In this document: positions 8,671 to 17,017 of the stretch, piece by piece
How positions within the stretch are numbered: position 1 is the first letter of the stretch
Layout of the letters: every line of letters starts with the position of its first letter
The notes under the pieces: generated by a model
What the model saw: the letters and a program-made list of their open reading frames with translations, nothing else
Told to the model about the DNA's origin: nothing
The model's database searches: none
Translations under genes and position numbers: made by a program
Assembly: GCF_900112175.1 (NCBI RefSeq)
Contig: NZ_FOYT01000002.1
Location: 372,001-436,000, forward strand
From: Halogeometricum rufum
GTDB lineage: Archaea; Halobacteriota; Halobacteria; Halobacteriales; Haloferacaceae
Length of the DNA stretch: 64,000 nt
Reading direction: 5' to 3'

Positions 8671-9249
8671 ATGGACCGACTTTCGGACGAGTATCAGTCG
8701 ACGGTATCAGATGATTCTACGGACAACGATTTAGTTAGGTACCCGAACACTATCGAGGACCCGTCGACGGGGGCACGTATCACGTTCCTCGAACGGGGTA
8801 CCGACGAACAGGGGGTGTACCTGCTGATGGACGGTGCTCTCCCGCCGGGAACAGACAGCGGGCCCGCCCGTCTTCACCCGCGGGCGGAGACACGCTCGGA
8901 GGTCACGGCGGGCCGGGCCGACGTGACCGTTCGCGGTGAATCCCACACACTGCTCCCCGGCGAGTCGCTGACTATCGCACCCGGAGAGGCCCACAGCATC
9001 CGAAACGGCGGCACCGACACGCTCGTCGTTCGGACGACGCTCCGCCCGCCCGGCGAGTTCGAAGCCGCGATTCGAGCGCTCTACGAGGCCGGTGCGGGGG
9101 GACGCCCGGGCCTGTTTGCGGTGGCGGCGGTGCTCTCTCACCACCGAGCGGACGTGCGTCTCGCAGGGATCCCGTGGTGGCTCCAGCGCCCCCTCCTGAG
9201 TGCGCTCGCTGGGATTGCAACAGTACTCGGTCGAAACCCGCTCACGTAG
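8671..9249 (+). CDS. Cupin-domain protein
   Basis: A 192-residue protein with a central small-barrel cupin (about residues 50-115): the segments SGPARLHPRAETRSEVTAGR and LLPGESLTIAPGEAHSIRNG correspond to the two cupin motifs, with His and Glu positions that could bind a metal. The last 70 residues are hydrophobic and Arg-rich (VLSHHRADVRLAGIPWWLQR) and may pack against the membrane. The ATG at 8671 was preferred because the frame further upstream overlaps the decayed flavodoxin and has poor codon use. The substrate is unknown; such cupins are common in accessory haloarchaeal DNA. Confidence 0.78.
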   Translation: MDRLSDEYQSTVSDDSTDNDLVRYPNTIEDPSTGARITFLERGTDEQGVYLLMDGALPPGTDSGPARLHPRAETRSEVTAGRADVTVRGESHTLLPGESLTIAPGEAHSIRNGGTDTLVVRTTLRPPGEFEAAIRALYEAGAGGRPGLFAVAAVLSHHRADVRLAGIPWWLQRPLLSALAGIATVLGRNPLT

Positions 9250-9425
9250 TCCGCTGCCCAGTCGCGCCCCAGTCTACTGTGACTGTCCCCTTGCCGAGCG
9301 TCGAAGACGACGACGAACGCGTTCTGCACCGCTCGCACGGGAACGACGATAGTCCGACTGACGGATGGGAGCGGAGTCGACACGGTTATCTTCTCAGACA
9401 GCTATTGTAATATAAGTGATATAAA

Positions 9426-10154
9426 GTGGCATCGTCTACCAACCAAGCAGTCGAGAGTATTGAGCGGCCGGCCGGTGTGAGTCGGTGGAACTACCTGCGG
9501 GTCGGTGGTCTGGCAGCGCTAACCGAGGCGGCGATCTACGTGGCCGGCATCGCGTACTTCCTCGTCGTCCTTGACTTTGCGAACGTTACCGCGCCGCTCC
9601 AGCAGATCGAACTGTTCGTGGCGAACCAGACGAGTCTGTACGCGATGTACCTACTCATCTACGTGGTCTTCGGCGTCGTTCTGGTAGCGCTCGTCTTGTC
9701 ACTCCACGCGCGCCTCAAGACCGACGCACCGATGCTGATGGGGGCGACGACCGCGTTCGGGCTGATTTGGGCCGGGCTCGTCATCGCCAGTGGGATGGTC
9801 GCCAACATCGCCACGGGCGTCGTCGTAGATCTGTACGGCACGGACCCGACCCAAGCAACGACGGTCTGGCTAGCGGTCAGTCCGGTTATCGACGGGTTAG
9901 GCGGTGGAAACGAAATCGTCGGCGGCATCTGGACACTCCTCGTGAGCGTGGCCGCGCTCCGGACGCGGGCACTGCACCGGGTGCTGAACTACTTCGGTCT
10001 CGTGGTCGGCACGGCGGGCATCCTCTCGGCCATCCCGGCACTCGGCGAGGTCGGTGGTGGCATCTTCGGTCTCACGCAGATCGTCTGGTTCGTCGGCCTC
10101 GGCGTCCTCCTGCTACGCGCCAGTCGGCGTGAGACGGCACCCGGACCACGCTGA
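9426..10154 (+). CDS. DUF4386-like six-helix membrane protein
   Basis: A 242-residue membrane protein with six predicted helices. Short loops, a helix pair around residues 28-95, and the segments MYLLIYVVFGVVLVALVLSL and EVGGGIFGLTQIVWFVGLGV resemble the DUF4386 family, whose function is unknown. The start is a GTG at 9426 preceded by an AT-rich region (AATATAAGTGATATAAAG) that probably includes the promoter. It is the last gene before tRNA-Val and belongs to the accessory patch of 7.4-10.2 kb. DUF4386-like proteins often sit beside regulators, but none is adjacent here. Confidence 0.7.
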   Translation: MASSTNQAVESIERPAGVSRWNYLRVGGLAALTEAAIYVAGIAYFLVVLDFANVTAPLQQIELFVANQTSLYAMYLLIYVVFGVVLVALVLSLHARLKTDAPMLMGATTAFGLIWAGLVIASGMVANIATGVVVDLYGTDPTQATTVWLAVSPVIDGLGGGNEIVGGIWTLLVSVAALRTRALHRVLNYFGLVVGTAGILSAIPALGEVGGGIFGLTQIVWFVGLGVLLLRASRRETAPGPR

Positions 10155-10249
10155 TTCGTAGGCACGGGCGATTCCGAGATCAACTCTATTGAATCTGACA
10201 TAACGGGGGTGAGGCGGGGGAACCGCTCGGGACGTAATCGCGATAAGGG

Positions 10250-10275
10250 AGTGGGTTGGGGCGGATTCGAACCGC
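10250..10275 (-). repeat. Duplicate of the tRNA-Val 3' end (att-like)
   Basis: These 26 bases are identical to 10382-10407, which is the T-arm/acceptor end of the tRNA-Val gene plus two flanking bases, in the same orientation. Such a partial copy downstream of a tRNA is what a tyrosine-integrase event leaves behind. Only 106 bases separate the two copies and no integrase gene is visible. Confidence 0.75.
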
Positions 10276-10383
10276 GAGGACGTCGCTTCGCTCGTCCTCT
10301 GGGCTCGAATCCCCGGCCACCACACACCCTCGCACGAGTGCGAGAGACACAGCGGTCTCTCGCGGTGGAGTGCTCGGTAGAAG

Positions 10384-10458
10384 TGGGTTGGGGCGGATTC
10401 GAACCGCCGGCCTGCTCCGTGTGAAGGAGCCGTCATAACCTGGCTAGACCACCAACCC
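10384..10458 (-). tRNA. tRNA-Val (anticodon CAC)
   Basis: The minus strand folds into a standard cloverleaf: acceptor strands GGGTTGG and CCAACCC with discriminator A, a D-arm containing GGTCTAGCCAGG, an anticodon arm GCTCC-TTCACAC-GGAGC giving anticodon CAC, and a T-arm with GGTTCGAATCC. It decodes GUG (valine). CCA is not encoded. It has no intron. Its 3' end is duplicated at 10250-10275, marking it as a former integration site. Confidence 0.95.
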
Positions 10459-10507
10459 AGGCAAAAATCACTTTCCGCGGGTGAGACTTAAGCGTTCTTC
10501 TTCGGTC

Positions 10508-10777
10508 TCACTCGCTCGCGCCGCCGCGGTAGCGCTGGATGCGCCCCTGGGCCTTCCGAATCGCCTTCTTCCCGCCGCGTCCGGCGCGACGCGGGACGGT
10601 CCGAAGTTCGGACTCGATGCGCTCGCGGCCGGTCGGTTCCGGTTCCGCTTCGCGTTCGCGTCCGAGCGCCTTTCGAACGCGTCGTTCGACCGGTTCGGCC
10701 TCCTCTCGCAGTCCGACCGCGAGGTGTTCTCCCGCCCGTCGGAGGTAGTACCACGCGTCTTCGAAGTGTCTGTTCAT
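10508..10777 (-). CDS. DUF7553-type small protein under a metal-box-like promoter
   Basis: An 89-residue protein beginning MNRHFEDAWYYLRRAGEHL, typical of a conserved haloarchaeal family I know as DUF7553. It is predicted to be helical and highly charged, with a basic C-terminal half (RRAGRGGKKAIRKAQGR) that could contact nucleic acid or membrane. No enzymatic motif is present. A TATA box (CCTTTTAT on the minus strand, 10801-10808) ends 23 bases before the ATG, which suggests a leaderless or nearly leaderless mRNA, and two palindromes of the DtxR/iron-box type lie immediately upstream of it. Confidence 0.75.
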   Translation of the reverse strand: MNRHFEDAWYYLRRAGEHLAVGLREEAEPVERRVRKALGREREAEPEPTGRERIESELRTVPRRAGRGGKKAIRKAQGRIQRYRGGASE

Positions 10778-10800
10778 ATCTGTCCCTACACGAGCAACGA

Positions 10801-10808
10801 ATAAAAGG
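10801..10808 (-). promoter_or_regulatory. TATA box of the DUF7553 gene
   Basis: CCTTTTAT on the minus strand lies 23-30 bases upstream of the ATG at 10777, the spacing expected for a haloarchaeal TATA box that drives a leaderless transcript. Confidence 0.6.
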
Positions 10809-10832
10809 ATTGTGCGACCCCGTCACGCACCC

Positions 10833-10852
10833 GTTTTAGCCGAGCCTAAAAC
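10833..10852 (-). promoter_or_regulatory. Operator-like palindrome 1 (DtxR/iron-box type)
   Basis: A 20-base imperfect inverted repeat with outer arms GTTTTAG and CTAAAAC (8 of 10 positions symmetric). It lies 25 bases upstream of the TATA box of the minus-strand gene. The sequence resembles the TTAGGC-type boxes bound by DtxR/SirR/Idr iron-dependent regulators. Confidence 0.5.
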
Positions 10853-10871
10853 CGAAGCGTTTTAGTATTTG

Positions 10872-10885
10872 TTAGGCGTGCCTAA
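10872..10885 (-). promoter_or_regulatory. Operator-like palindrome 2, TTAGGC-n2-GCCTAA
   Basis: A perfect 6-base inverted repeat with a two-base spacer, extended by A/T on one side. It matches the core of the DtxR/IdeR box. It lies about 20 bases from palindrome 1, so two dimers could bind on the same region. The minus-strand gene starting at 10777 is the only plausible target. Confidence 0.55.
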
Positions 10886-11044
10886 AACTGGTGCGACGCC
10901 GGTCGTGACGGCGTCCATCGAGCGTCTATCCCTCGTGGCCGACCGTGGGCATCACACACAGTCGGTCCACACAATTCTCGTTCCGAACCCTCGAGAAGCG
11001 TCTCGCCGGTCGTCCGTCCGCCGAATCCACAGACGGCAGTGGGG

Positions 11045-11578
11045 TCAGTACGTCGGCGACTCCTCGGGGACGCCGTCGCGTTTGTTCACCAGTCGCGCGA
11101 ACACGAACAGGGCGTCCGAGAGGCGGTTGAGGTACCGAATCGCCTGCTCGTTCACCGGTTGGTCGGCCGCGAGTGCGACGGCGCGGCGTTCGGCGCGGCG
11201 CGACACCGCCCGCGCGTGGTGGAGTTTCGCCCCCGCGTCCCCGCCACCGGGGAGGACGAACGACGTGAGCGGGTCGAGTTCCTCCTCGGCCTCGTCGATG
11301 AACGACTCCAGTTCCGCGACGTGTTCGCCCGTGACGACCGGGTCGTCGCCGTCGGGGTCCGGGTTCGCGAAGTCCGCCTGCACGACGTGGAGGTGGTTCT
11401 GGATGCGTTCGAGTTTCTCGTCCACGTCGTCGTACCCGGTCGGTCGGACGCTCCCCACGAGGGCGTTCGCCTCGTCGACAGTCCCGTACGCTTCGATGCG
11501 GGGACTCGTCTTCGACACCCGCGACATGTCCTGCAGGTCGGTCATCCCCTCGTCGCCGCGCCCGGTGTATATCTTCAT
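11045..11578 (-). CDS. Cob(I)yrinic acid a,c-diamide adenosyltransferase (PduO type)
   Basis: A 177-residue PduO-type ATP:cob(I)alamin adenosyltransferase, which transfers the 5'-deoxyadenosyl group of ATP to cobalt and makes adenosylcobalamin. Diagnostic segments are the N-terminal MKIYTGRGDEGMT (ATP-binding loop, normally YTKxGDxGxT), RIEAYGTVDEANALVG, FVLPGG and the helix with VSRRAERRAVALA, followed by YLNRLSDALFVFARLVN. Length is normal for the family. The ATG overlaps the stop of the upstream glutaredoxin gene by four bases (ATGA), so the two are translated from one mRNA. Confidence 0.93.
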   Translation of the reverse strand: MKIYTGRGDEGMTDLQDMSRVSKTSPRIEAYGTVDEANALVGSVRPTGYDDVDEKLERIQNHLHVVQADFANPDPDGDDPVVTGEHVAELESFIDEAEEELDPLTSFVLPGGGDAGAKLHHARAVSRRAERRAVALAADQPVNEQAIRYLNRLSDALFVFARLVNKRDGVPEESPTY

Positions 11579-11814
11579 GCGAGGGTCCGCTCGACGTACC
11601 GGACGATGTTCTCCGACTCGCCCATCGTCACGCCGCGGTCCTCGTCCACGAGGACCGGGACGGCGCGCTGACCGCTCACGCGCTTGACTTCGTCCCGCTG
11701 GGAGTGGAGCGCCTCGACCCACTCGGTCTCGTACTCGACGCCCGCGTCCGCCAGCGCGTCGTGGACCGTCTCGCAGTACGGACAGCCGTCCAGAGCGTAC
11801 AGCGTGATGCTCAT
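11575..11814 (-). CDS. Glutaredoxin-like protein
   Basis: A 79-residue thioredoxin-fold protein with the redox motif CPYC (in LDGCPYCETVHDAL), the cis-proline loop AVPVLVDEDRG and the C-terminal helix ending in RYVERTLA. It should reduce disulfides or mixed disulfides with low-molecular-weight thiols; haloarchaea use gamma-glutamylcysteine rather than glutathione. It is the first gene of a two-gene unit with the cobalamin adenosyltransferase. A link between the two, for example keeping cobalt or thiols reduced, is only suggested by the overlap. Confidence 0.88.
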   Translation of the reverse strand: MSITLYALDGCPYCETVHDALADAGVEYETEWVEALHSQRDEVKRVSGQRAVPVLVDEDRGVTMGESENIVRYVERTLA

Positions 11815-11962
11815 GGACTCCCTTCGGACTCCGCGCGCAAAGAGATTTGGCCGGCGGCAGTCGGCGTGGGCGGCAGTCGGCGGCCGCCGGGCGGACGCCC
11901 GCGGGCGGTGAGTCGCTGGCGGCCGCCGCCGGCCGCGGACCGGTCGACCCGCCTCCCGGCCG

Positions 11963-14900
11963 CTACGACCGCCGGCGCGCGAGCATCCCGACGACGAGGA
12001 GGCTCACGACGGCCGCGACGGGGTCGAACCCGGGGACGCCGGTTCCCGTCTCGGTCCGAGTCGCGGTGGCCGTCGGCGTCGCGGTTGGCGTCGCAGTCCG
12101 GGTCGCCGTGGCAGTCGGCGTCGGCGTCGGTTCCACCACCTCGACGGTGCCCGCCGTCACGTTGTCGACGCGGAGTTCGTACGTCCCGCGCGCGTCGAAC
12201 TGGACCGCGAACGCCTCCGTCGCCCGGTCTCCCGCGCCGAGCGTCACCCGCCGCGTCTCCACCGTCACGTTCCCCCGACGGAGGGTGACGTACCCCGTCG
12301 CCGCCCGGGTGCCGTCGTTGGCCACCTCGGCGGACACCGTGGCCGTCTCGTCGGTCCGGAGGCGCGCCCGGTCGACGCTCGCGCCCGTCACCGCGACGCG
12401 GCCGCCCGACGCGGGGGCGACGGCGAACGTCGAGAGTCCGGGCGTGTCCGCGTTGTAGACGTACCGGTCGCCGCGTTCGTCCACGAGGATGGCGTTCAGT
12501 TCCGTCCACGCGCCGTCGTGGTAGCGGTAGAGGGCCACCTCGTCCGGCGAGACGTTCCGCTCGCGGAGTCGGCTCTCGCTCACCGTGAACCGGAACACCG
12601 CGTAGTCGATGTCGTGGTCCGAGACGGTGTGGGAGACGTCGAGGTAGCCGACCGTCCGGTCGTTCGGCGGCGTCACGTTCGCCGTCGTCGCCTTCGTCGT
12701 CGCGTTCGCCGCCGTGGCTTCGTCGCCCGCGGCGCTCTCGTTCGGCGCGTCGCGGACGGTCACGCCCACCGAGTACGTCCCGTTACGCGCGGCGAGCGAG
12801 AGGGTGTCGAGGCCGACGTTCGTCGACTCGCTCGTCGCGTTCACCGGGAGGTCCACCAGCGACGAGGGCCGCGCCGAGTCCACGCTGACCGAGACGCGTC
12901 CCCCGTCGGCCGCTTCGACGGAGACGTTCGCCGTCGGTTCGGAGTCGTTCGTCTCCGCCGCCGGTTCGGGGTCGGGGTCCGGTGCGGGGACGACGACGAC
13001 GCGACGCCCGCCACCGCCGCCGCCGTCGTCGCTCTCACCGGTCGCGTTCACGGAGACGGTCGCCGCCTGCCCGGACGCGCCGTCGTTCCCGTTCGCGTCC
13101 GCGAGTCGGTCGAGCGTCACCGTCACGGTGCCGTTCGCGCCGACCGTCCGCGACGTCTCGTACGTCGTCCCCGTCACCGAGAAGTCCGTCTCGTCCAGCG
13201 TCGCGTTCGCGGCACCGGTCAGCGAGACGTTCACGTCGGTCAGCGTCTCCGAGGCGTCGAAGGAGACGTCCAGCGACGAGTCGGACCCGACCGTCACGGA
13301 GAAGTTCGAGACGGTCGGCGGCGTGTCCAGCGTCAGCGTCCCCGTCTGGACGGTTCGCTCGTTCGCGACGGCGTCCGTCGCCGTGACCGGCACCGACCGG
13401 TCGCCGTCGTCGGCCGCCGCGTCGAAGTCCACCGTCAGCGTGGCCGTGTACGTGCCGTCGGAGTCGCCGTCCGCCAGCGAGACGGCCGTTCCCGCGCCGA
13501 ACGCGCTCCCGTCGACGCTGACGGAATCCACGCCCGCGGGGTCGCTCACCGTCGCCGCCACGTCTATCTGGTCGCCCGGCGCGACGACGCCGTCGCCGTC
13601 GGTGGCGTCGGTGAACGTCACGCCCGAGACGGACGGCCCGGCCGTGTCCAGCGTCAGCGACCCCGTCGTCGCACTGCCGGTCGTCCCCCGGTCGTCGGCC
13701 GCCTCCACCGTCGCCGCGACGCCGCCGTCCGACCCCGCGTTCGACGCGTCCACCTCGGCCGTCGCGTTCCAGACGCCGCCGCCGCGGTCGGTCAGCGTCA
13801 CCGTGCCCGCGCCGACGGCCGAGAGGTCCGCCGTCACCGCGGCCACGCCGTTGGCGTCCGTCGCCGTCGCCTCGACGGTGACGTTCTCGCCGTCCGTGAG
13901 GACGCCGTCGCCCGTCGCGTCGGTCAGCGTCGCCCCCGAGACGGCCGGCCCGGTCGTATCCAGCGTCAGCGACGACGACGTGTCGCTGCCGACGTTGTCT
14001 GCGTCGTCCGTCGCGTCGACGGTGACCGCGTAGTCGCCGTCCGCGCCCGCGTTCGATTCGTCCACCGTCACCGTCTTCGACCAGTCGCCGCCGTCGTCGG
14101 CGAGGGCGACGGTCCCCGCGCCGAACGCCGAGAGGTCCGCCGTCACCGCGGTCACGCCGGCCGTCGCGTCCGTCGCGGTCACGGACACCGTCACGGCCTC
14201 CCCGTCGGCGACGACGCCGTCGCCGTCAGCGTCGTCGGTGACGGCGAGGTTCGAGAGCGACGGGTTCGCCGTGTCGAGCGTCAGCGCTCCCGTCGCCGTC
14301 GTGTTCGTCTGGCCCGCCTCGTCGGCGACGGTGACGGACCCGCCGTGCGCGCCGTCGGCGTCGGCGTTCGCCGCGTCCACGGTCACCGTCGCGTCCCACG
14401 TGCCGTCGGCGTCGACGTCCGCGAGGGCGACGCTGCCCGCGCCGAACGCCGAGAGGTCGGCGTCCACGCTCCGAACGTCGCTGCCGGTGCCGTCGGGGGA
14501 GACGGCGACGGTGAGCGAGTCCCCGTCGGCGAGGAAGCCGTCGCCGTCGTCGTCGGTGACGGCGAGGCCCGCGGCGGTCGGCGCGACGGTGTCCAGCGTG
14601 AGCGTGCCGACCGTCGTCTCGGCCGCCTTCCCCTGACTGTCCGTCGCCCGCACGTCGACGGCGTGGACGCCGTCGGCGACGCCCGCCGCGTCGACGGCGA
14701 ACGTCCCGTCGTACGCGTCCGTCCCGCCGACCCGCGAGAGGTCGACGGCCGACCCGCCGCCGAGTGCCGTCGCGTTCGCGGTGACCGAGTCGACCGTCGT
14801 CGCGTCGGTCACGGTGAGTTCGACGGTCACCGTCTCCCCGTCGGCGACGACGCCGTCGCCGTCCGCGCCGGTGAGACTCCCGCCGGAGAGCGTCGGCGGG

Positions 14901-16807
14901 TTCACGTCCTGCGTCAACTCGTTGGTCGTCGCCGCGTTCGCGTTCCCGAGGTCGTCGGTCGTCTCGACGGTGAGGCTGTAGTTGCCGTCGCCGGCGGCGG
15001 TGGTGCCGTTCACCTCGAACGACGCCGTGTACGTGTCGCCGCCGTCGAGCGTGAGCGTCTCCGTGCCGACGCCGAACGCGGAGGCGTCCGCCGTCACCGA
15101 GGCGACGCCCGTCGCGTCCGTCACCGTCGCGGAGACGACGACGGTGTCGCCGTCCCGGACGACGCTCACGCCGCCGCTTCCGTTCCGGAGCGTCGGCGAG
15201 GAGACGGCTGGTCCGCTGGTGTCGACGGCGAGCGTCCCCGTGTCCGCCGACACCTCGTTCCCCTCGTCGTCGGTCGCCGTCAGGGACGCCAGTCGGTCGC
15301 CCTCCGTCGGCGACGCGCCGACGGTGGTCGTCGCGTTCCACGTCGTCCCGTCGGTCGTCGAGAGCGAGACGCTGCCGGCGTCGAACGCCGAGAGGTCGGC
15401 CGTCACCGACTGCACGGCCGTCGTCGCGTCCGTCACGTCGGCCTCGACGGTTATCGAGTCGCCGTCGGTCACGTCGCCGTCGCCGTCGCCGTCCGTCAGC
15501 GAGACGGGGCCGAGGCTCGGGGCCGTCGTGTCCACGACCACCGTCTCGGACTCGCCGCCCGCGCCGTTCTTGTCGGTCGAGTCGTTCGCCGTCGTGAGCG
15601 CGAACGTGTACGTGCCGTCCGTCGGCGCGTCGTACGTCCCGGCGTACGAGTACGGGCCGCTCCCGGACTCGGTGAAGTTCGCCTCCGTCACCGACGCCGA
15701 CTGCGCGCCCGAGACGCTCACGACGATGTCGCCGAGCGATTCGTCGCTGTCGAAGGAGAGTCCGACGGACCGCCCCGAGGAGTTGTCGGCGTCGAACGCC
15801 GTCACGTTCGGGTCGGTGTTGAGCGTCAGCGTCCCCACGCCCGTCTGGTTCTCGTTCGCCGCGCCGTCGCGCGCGGTGACGGTGACGGGGTAGTCGCCGT
15901 CCGTCGTCCCGCCCTCGGCGACGGTGACCGTGGCGTCGTAGACGCTCGACCCGGACGCGTTCGTCAGCGGTTCCGAACCGCCCGCCCCGAACGCCGAGAG
16001 GTCGGCCGTCACCGACTGCACGGCCGTCGTCGCGTCCGTCACGTCCACCTCGACCGTGACCTGTTCGCCGGCGTCGACGGTGCCGTCGCCGCCGGCGTCG
16101 AGCGTCGTCGTCGCGTACACCGGGGCCGTCGTGTCGAGGCGGAGCGTCGGCGTGGCCGTGACGTTGGTGTTGCTCTGGTTGTCCGACGCGGCGACGGTGA
16201 CGCTCTGCGGGCCGTCGGCCGGGACGGTGGCGTCGACATCGAACGTCCCCGTGTACGTGTCGCCGCCGCCGGGCGAGAGCGACACGTTGGGGCCGACGCC
16301 GAACGCCGAGGCGTCGACTTCGACGCCGTCCACCTGCGTCGTCGCGTCGGTCACGTCCGCGCTGACGCGGACGGTGTCGCCCGACGCCACGATGCCGTCG
16401 CCGTCGGTGTCGTCGCTCACCTGCACGTTCGTCACGGACGGTTCGGTGACGTCGACGAACGCGTCGTCCTGGAGTGACTCGCCCACGAGTTCGGCGCGGT
16501 ACCGCCCCTCGTCCTGCGTCGTGTACGTGTACTGGTAGCGGTAGCCGCCCGAGATGCTCGTCTCCGTGAATGCGCTCCGGTCGAGGACGGTTTCCGAGGA
16601 GTCGCCCCGGTAGACGACGACGTCGAAGGAACTCAACTGGTCCGTCGACTCGAACGAGACGTTCAGGTCTTGCCCCGTCGGGTTCGTGACCGAGAAGTTC
16701 GACTGCGTGCCGGTTGCCGCCGCCGCGAGACCCGGTCCCGCCGCCCCCGCGACCGCCGAAACTACGAGTGCGGCGGCGACGAACGACGCCGATGCGCGCC
16801 GCGTCAC
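11963..16807 (-). CDS. Giant repeat surface protein with PGF-pre-PGF and PGF-CTERM domains
   Basis: A 1,614-residue exported protein. It has an N-terminal Sec signal (ASFVAAALVVSAVAGAAG), then three divergent Ig-like domains interleaved with nine copies of a roughly 105-residue Ig/cadherin-like repeat. Each repeat carries a DxDGDG acidic loop (possible calcium site), the phrase VTADLSAFGAG or a variant, and ends LTLDT. A Gly/Arg/Pro-rich linker leads to a PGF-pre-PGF domain (YRYHDGAWTELN) and a CARDB-like domain. A Thr/Pro stalk follows, then the C-terminal sorting signal PGF, a membrane helix and RRR. Archaeosortase A would cleave it and attach it to lipid. GTG at 16807 is the likely start; it lies 210 bp from a divergent thioesterase. 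Confidence 0.85.
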   Translation of the reverse strand: MTRRASASFVAAALVVSAVAGAAGPGLAAAATGTQSNFSVTNPTGQDLNVSFESTDQLSSFDVVVYRGDSSETVLDRSAFTETSISGGYRYQYTYTTQDEGRYRAELVGESLQDDAFVDVTEPSVTNVQVSDDTDGDGIVASGDTVRVSADVTDATTQVDGVEVDASAFGVGPNVSLSPGGGDTYTGTFDVDATVPADGPQSVTVAASDNQSNTNVTATPTLRLDTTAPVYATTTLDAGGDGTVDAGEQVTVEVDVTDATTAVQSVTADLSAFGAGGSEPLTNASGSSVYDATVTVAEGGTTDGDYPVTVTARDGAANENQTGVGTLTLNTDPNVTAFDADNSSGRSVGLSFDSDESLGDIVVSVSGAQSASVTEANFTESGSGPYSYAGTYDAPTDGTYTFALTTANDSTDKNGAGGESETVVVDTTAPSLGPVSLTDGDGDGDVTDGDSITVEADVTDATTAVQSVTADLSAFDAGSVSLSTTDGTTWNATTTVGASPTEGDRLASLTATDDEGNEVSADTGTLAVDTSGPAVSSPTLRNGSGGVSVVRDGDTVVVSATVTDATGVASVTADASAFGVGTETLTLDGGDTYTASFEVNGTTAAGDGNYSLTVETTDDLGNANAATTNELTQDVNPPTLSGGSLTGADGDGVVADGETVTVELTVTDATTVDSVTANATALGGGSAVDLSRVGGTDAYDGTFAVDAAGVADGVHAVDVRATDSQGKAAETTVGTLTLDTVAPTAAGLAVTDDDGDGFLADGDSLTVAVSPDGTGSDVRSVDADLSAFGAGSVALADVDADGTWDATVTVDAANADADGAHGGSVTVADEAGQTNTTATGALTLDTANPSLSNLAVTDDADGDGVVADGEAVTVSVTATDATAGVTAVTADLSAFGAGTVALADDGGDWSKTVTVDESNAGADGDYAVTVDATDDADNVGSDTSSSLTLDTTGPAVSGATLTDATGDGVLTDGENVTVEATATDANGVAAVTADLSAVGAGTVTLTDRGGGVWNATAEVDASNAGSDGGVAATVEAADDRGTTGSATTGSLTLDTAGPSVSGVTFTDATDGDGVVAPGDQIDVAATVSDPAGVDSVSVDGSAFGAGTAVSLADGDSDGTYTATLTVDFDAAADDGDRSVPVTATDAVANERTVQTGTLTLDTPPTVSNFSVTVGSDSSLDVSFDASETLTDVNVSLTGAANATLDETDFSVTGTTYETSRTVGANGTVTVTLDRLADANGNDGASGQAATVSVNATGESDDGGGGGGRRVVVVPAPDPDPEPAAETNDSEPTANVSVEAADGGRVSVSVDSARPSSLVDLPVNATSESTNVGLDTLSLAARNGTYSVGVTVRDAPNESAAGDEATAANATTKATTANVTPPNDRTVGYLDVSHTVSDHDIDYAVFRFTVSESRLRERNVSPDEVALYRYHDGAWTELNAILVDERGDRYVYNADTPGLSTFAVAPASGGRVAVTGASVDRARLRTDETATVSAEVANDGTRAATGYVTLRRGNVTVETRRVTLGAGDRATEAFAVQFDARGTYELRVDNVTAGTVEVVEPTPTPTATATRTATPTATPTATATRTETGTGVPGFDPVAAVVSLLVVGMLARRRS

Positions 16808-17017
16808 GGCCTCCCCCACCCCTGCGACGACCGCCGACCCGCCCTGCTCGCGTTCATACCGGGTCCAGACGACGCCCCACCTAAGTGATTCCTCTCCTAG
16901 TATCAGAATTGATTCTCGAAGCGCGGTTCGAACGCCGTTCGAGACTGTCACGAACGACTCGCACGGACGCGGCCGGACGACAGAAGCGTTAATTCCGGGG
17001 TCCGAGTACGCCCGAGC

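Noticed and set aside
10209-10438. Plus-strand ORFs containing GWGGFEPP
   Set aside because: This phrase is a familiar artefact of translating the antisense of a tRNA T-arm/acceptor end; the region is the tRNA-Val gene and its partial copy.
12518-16477. 1,319-codon plus-strand open frame opposite the giant surface protein
   Set aside because: Its Arg/Val/Asp-rich monotony mirrors the repeats on the other strand; the minus strand has a signal peptide, PGF-pre-PGF and PGF-CTERM.
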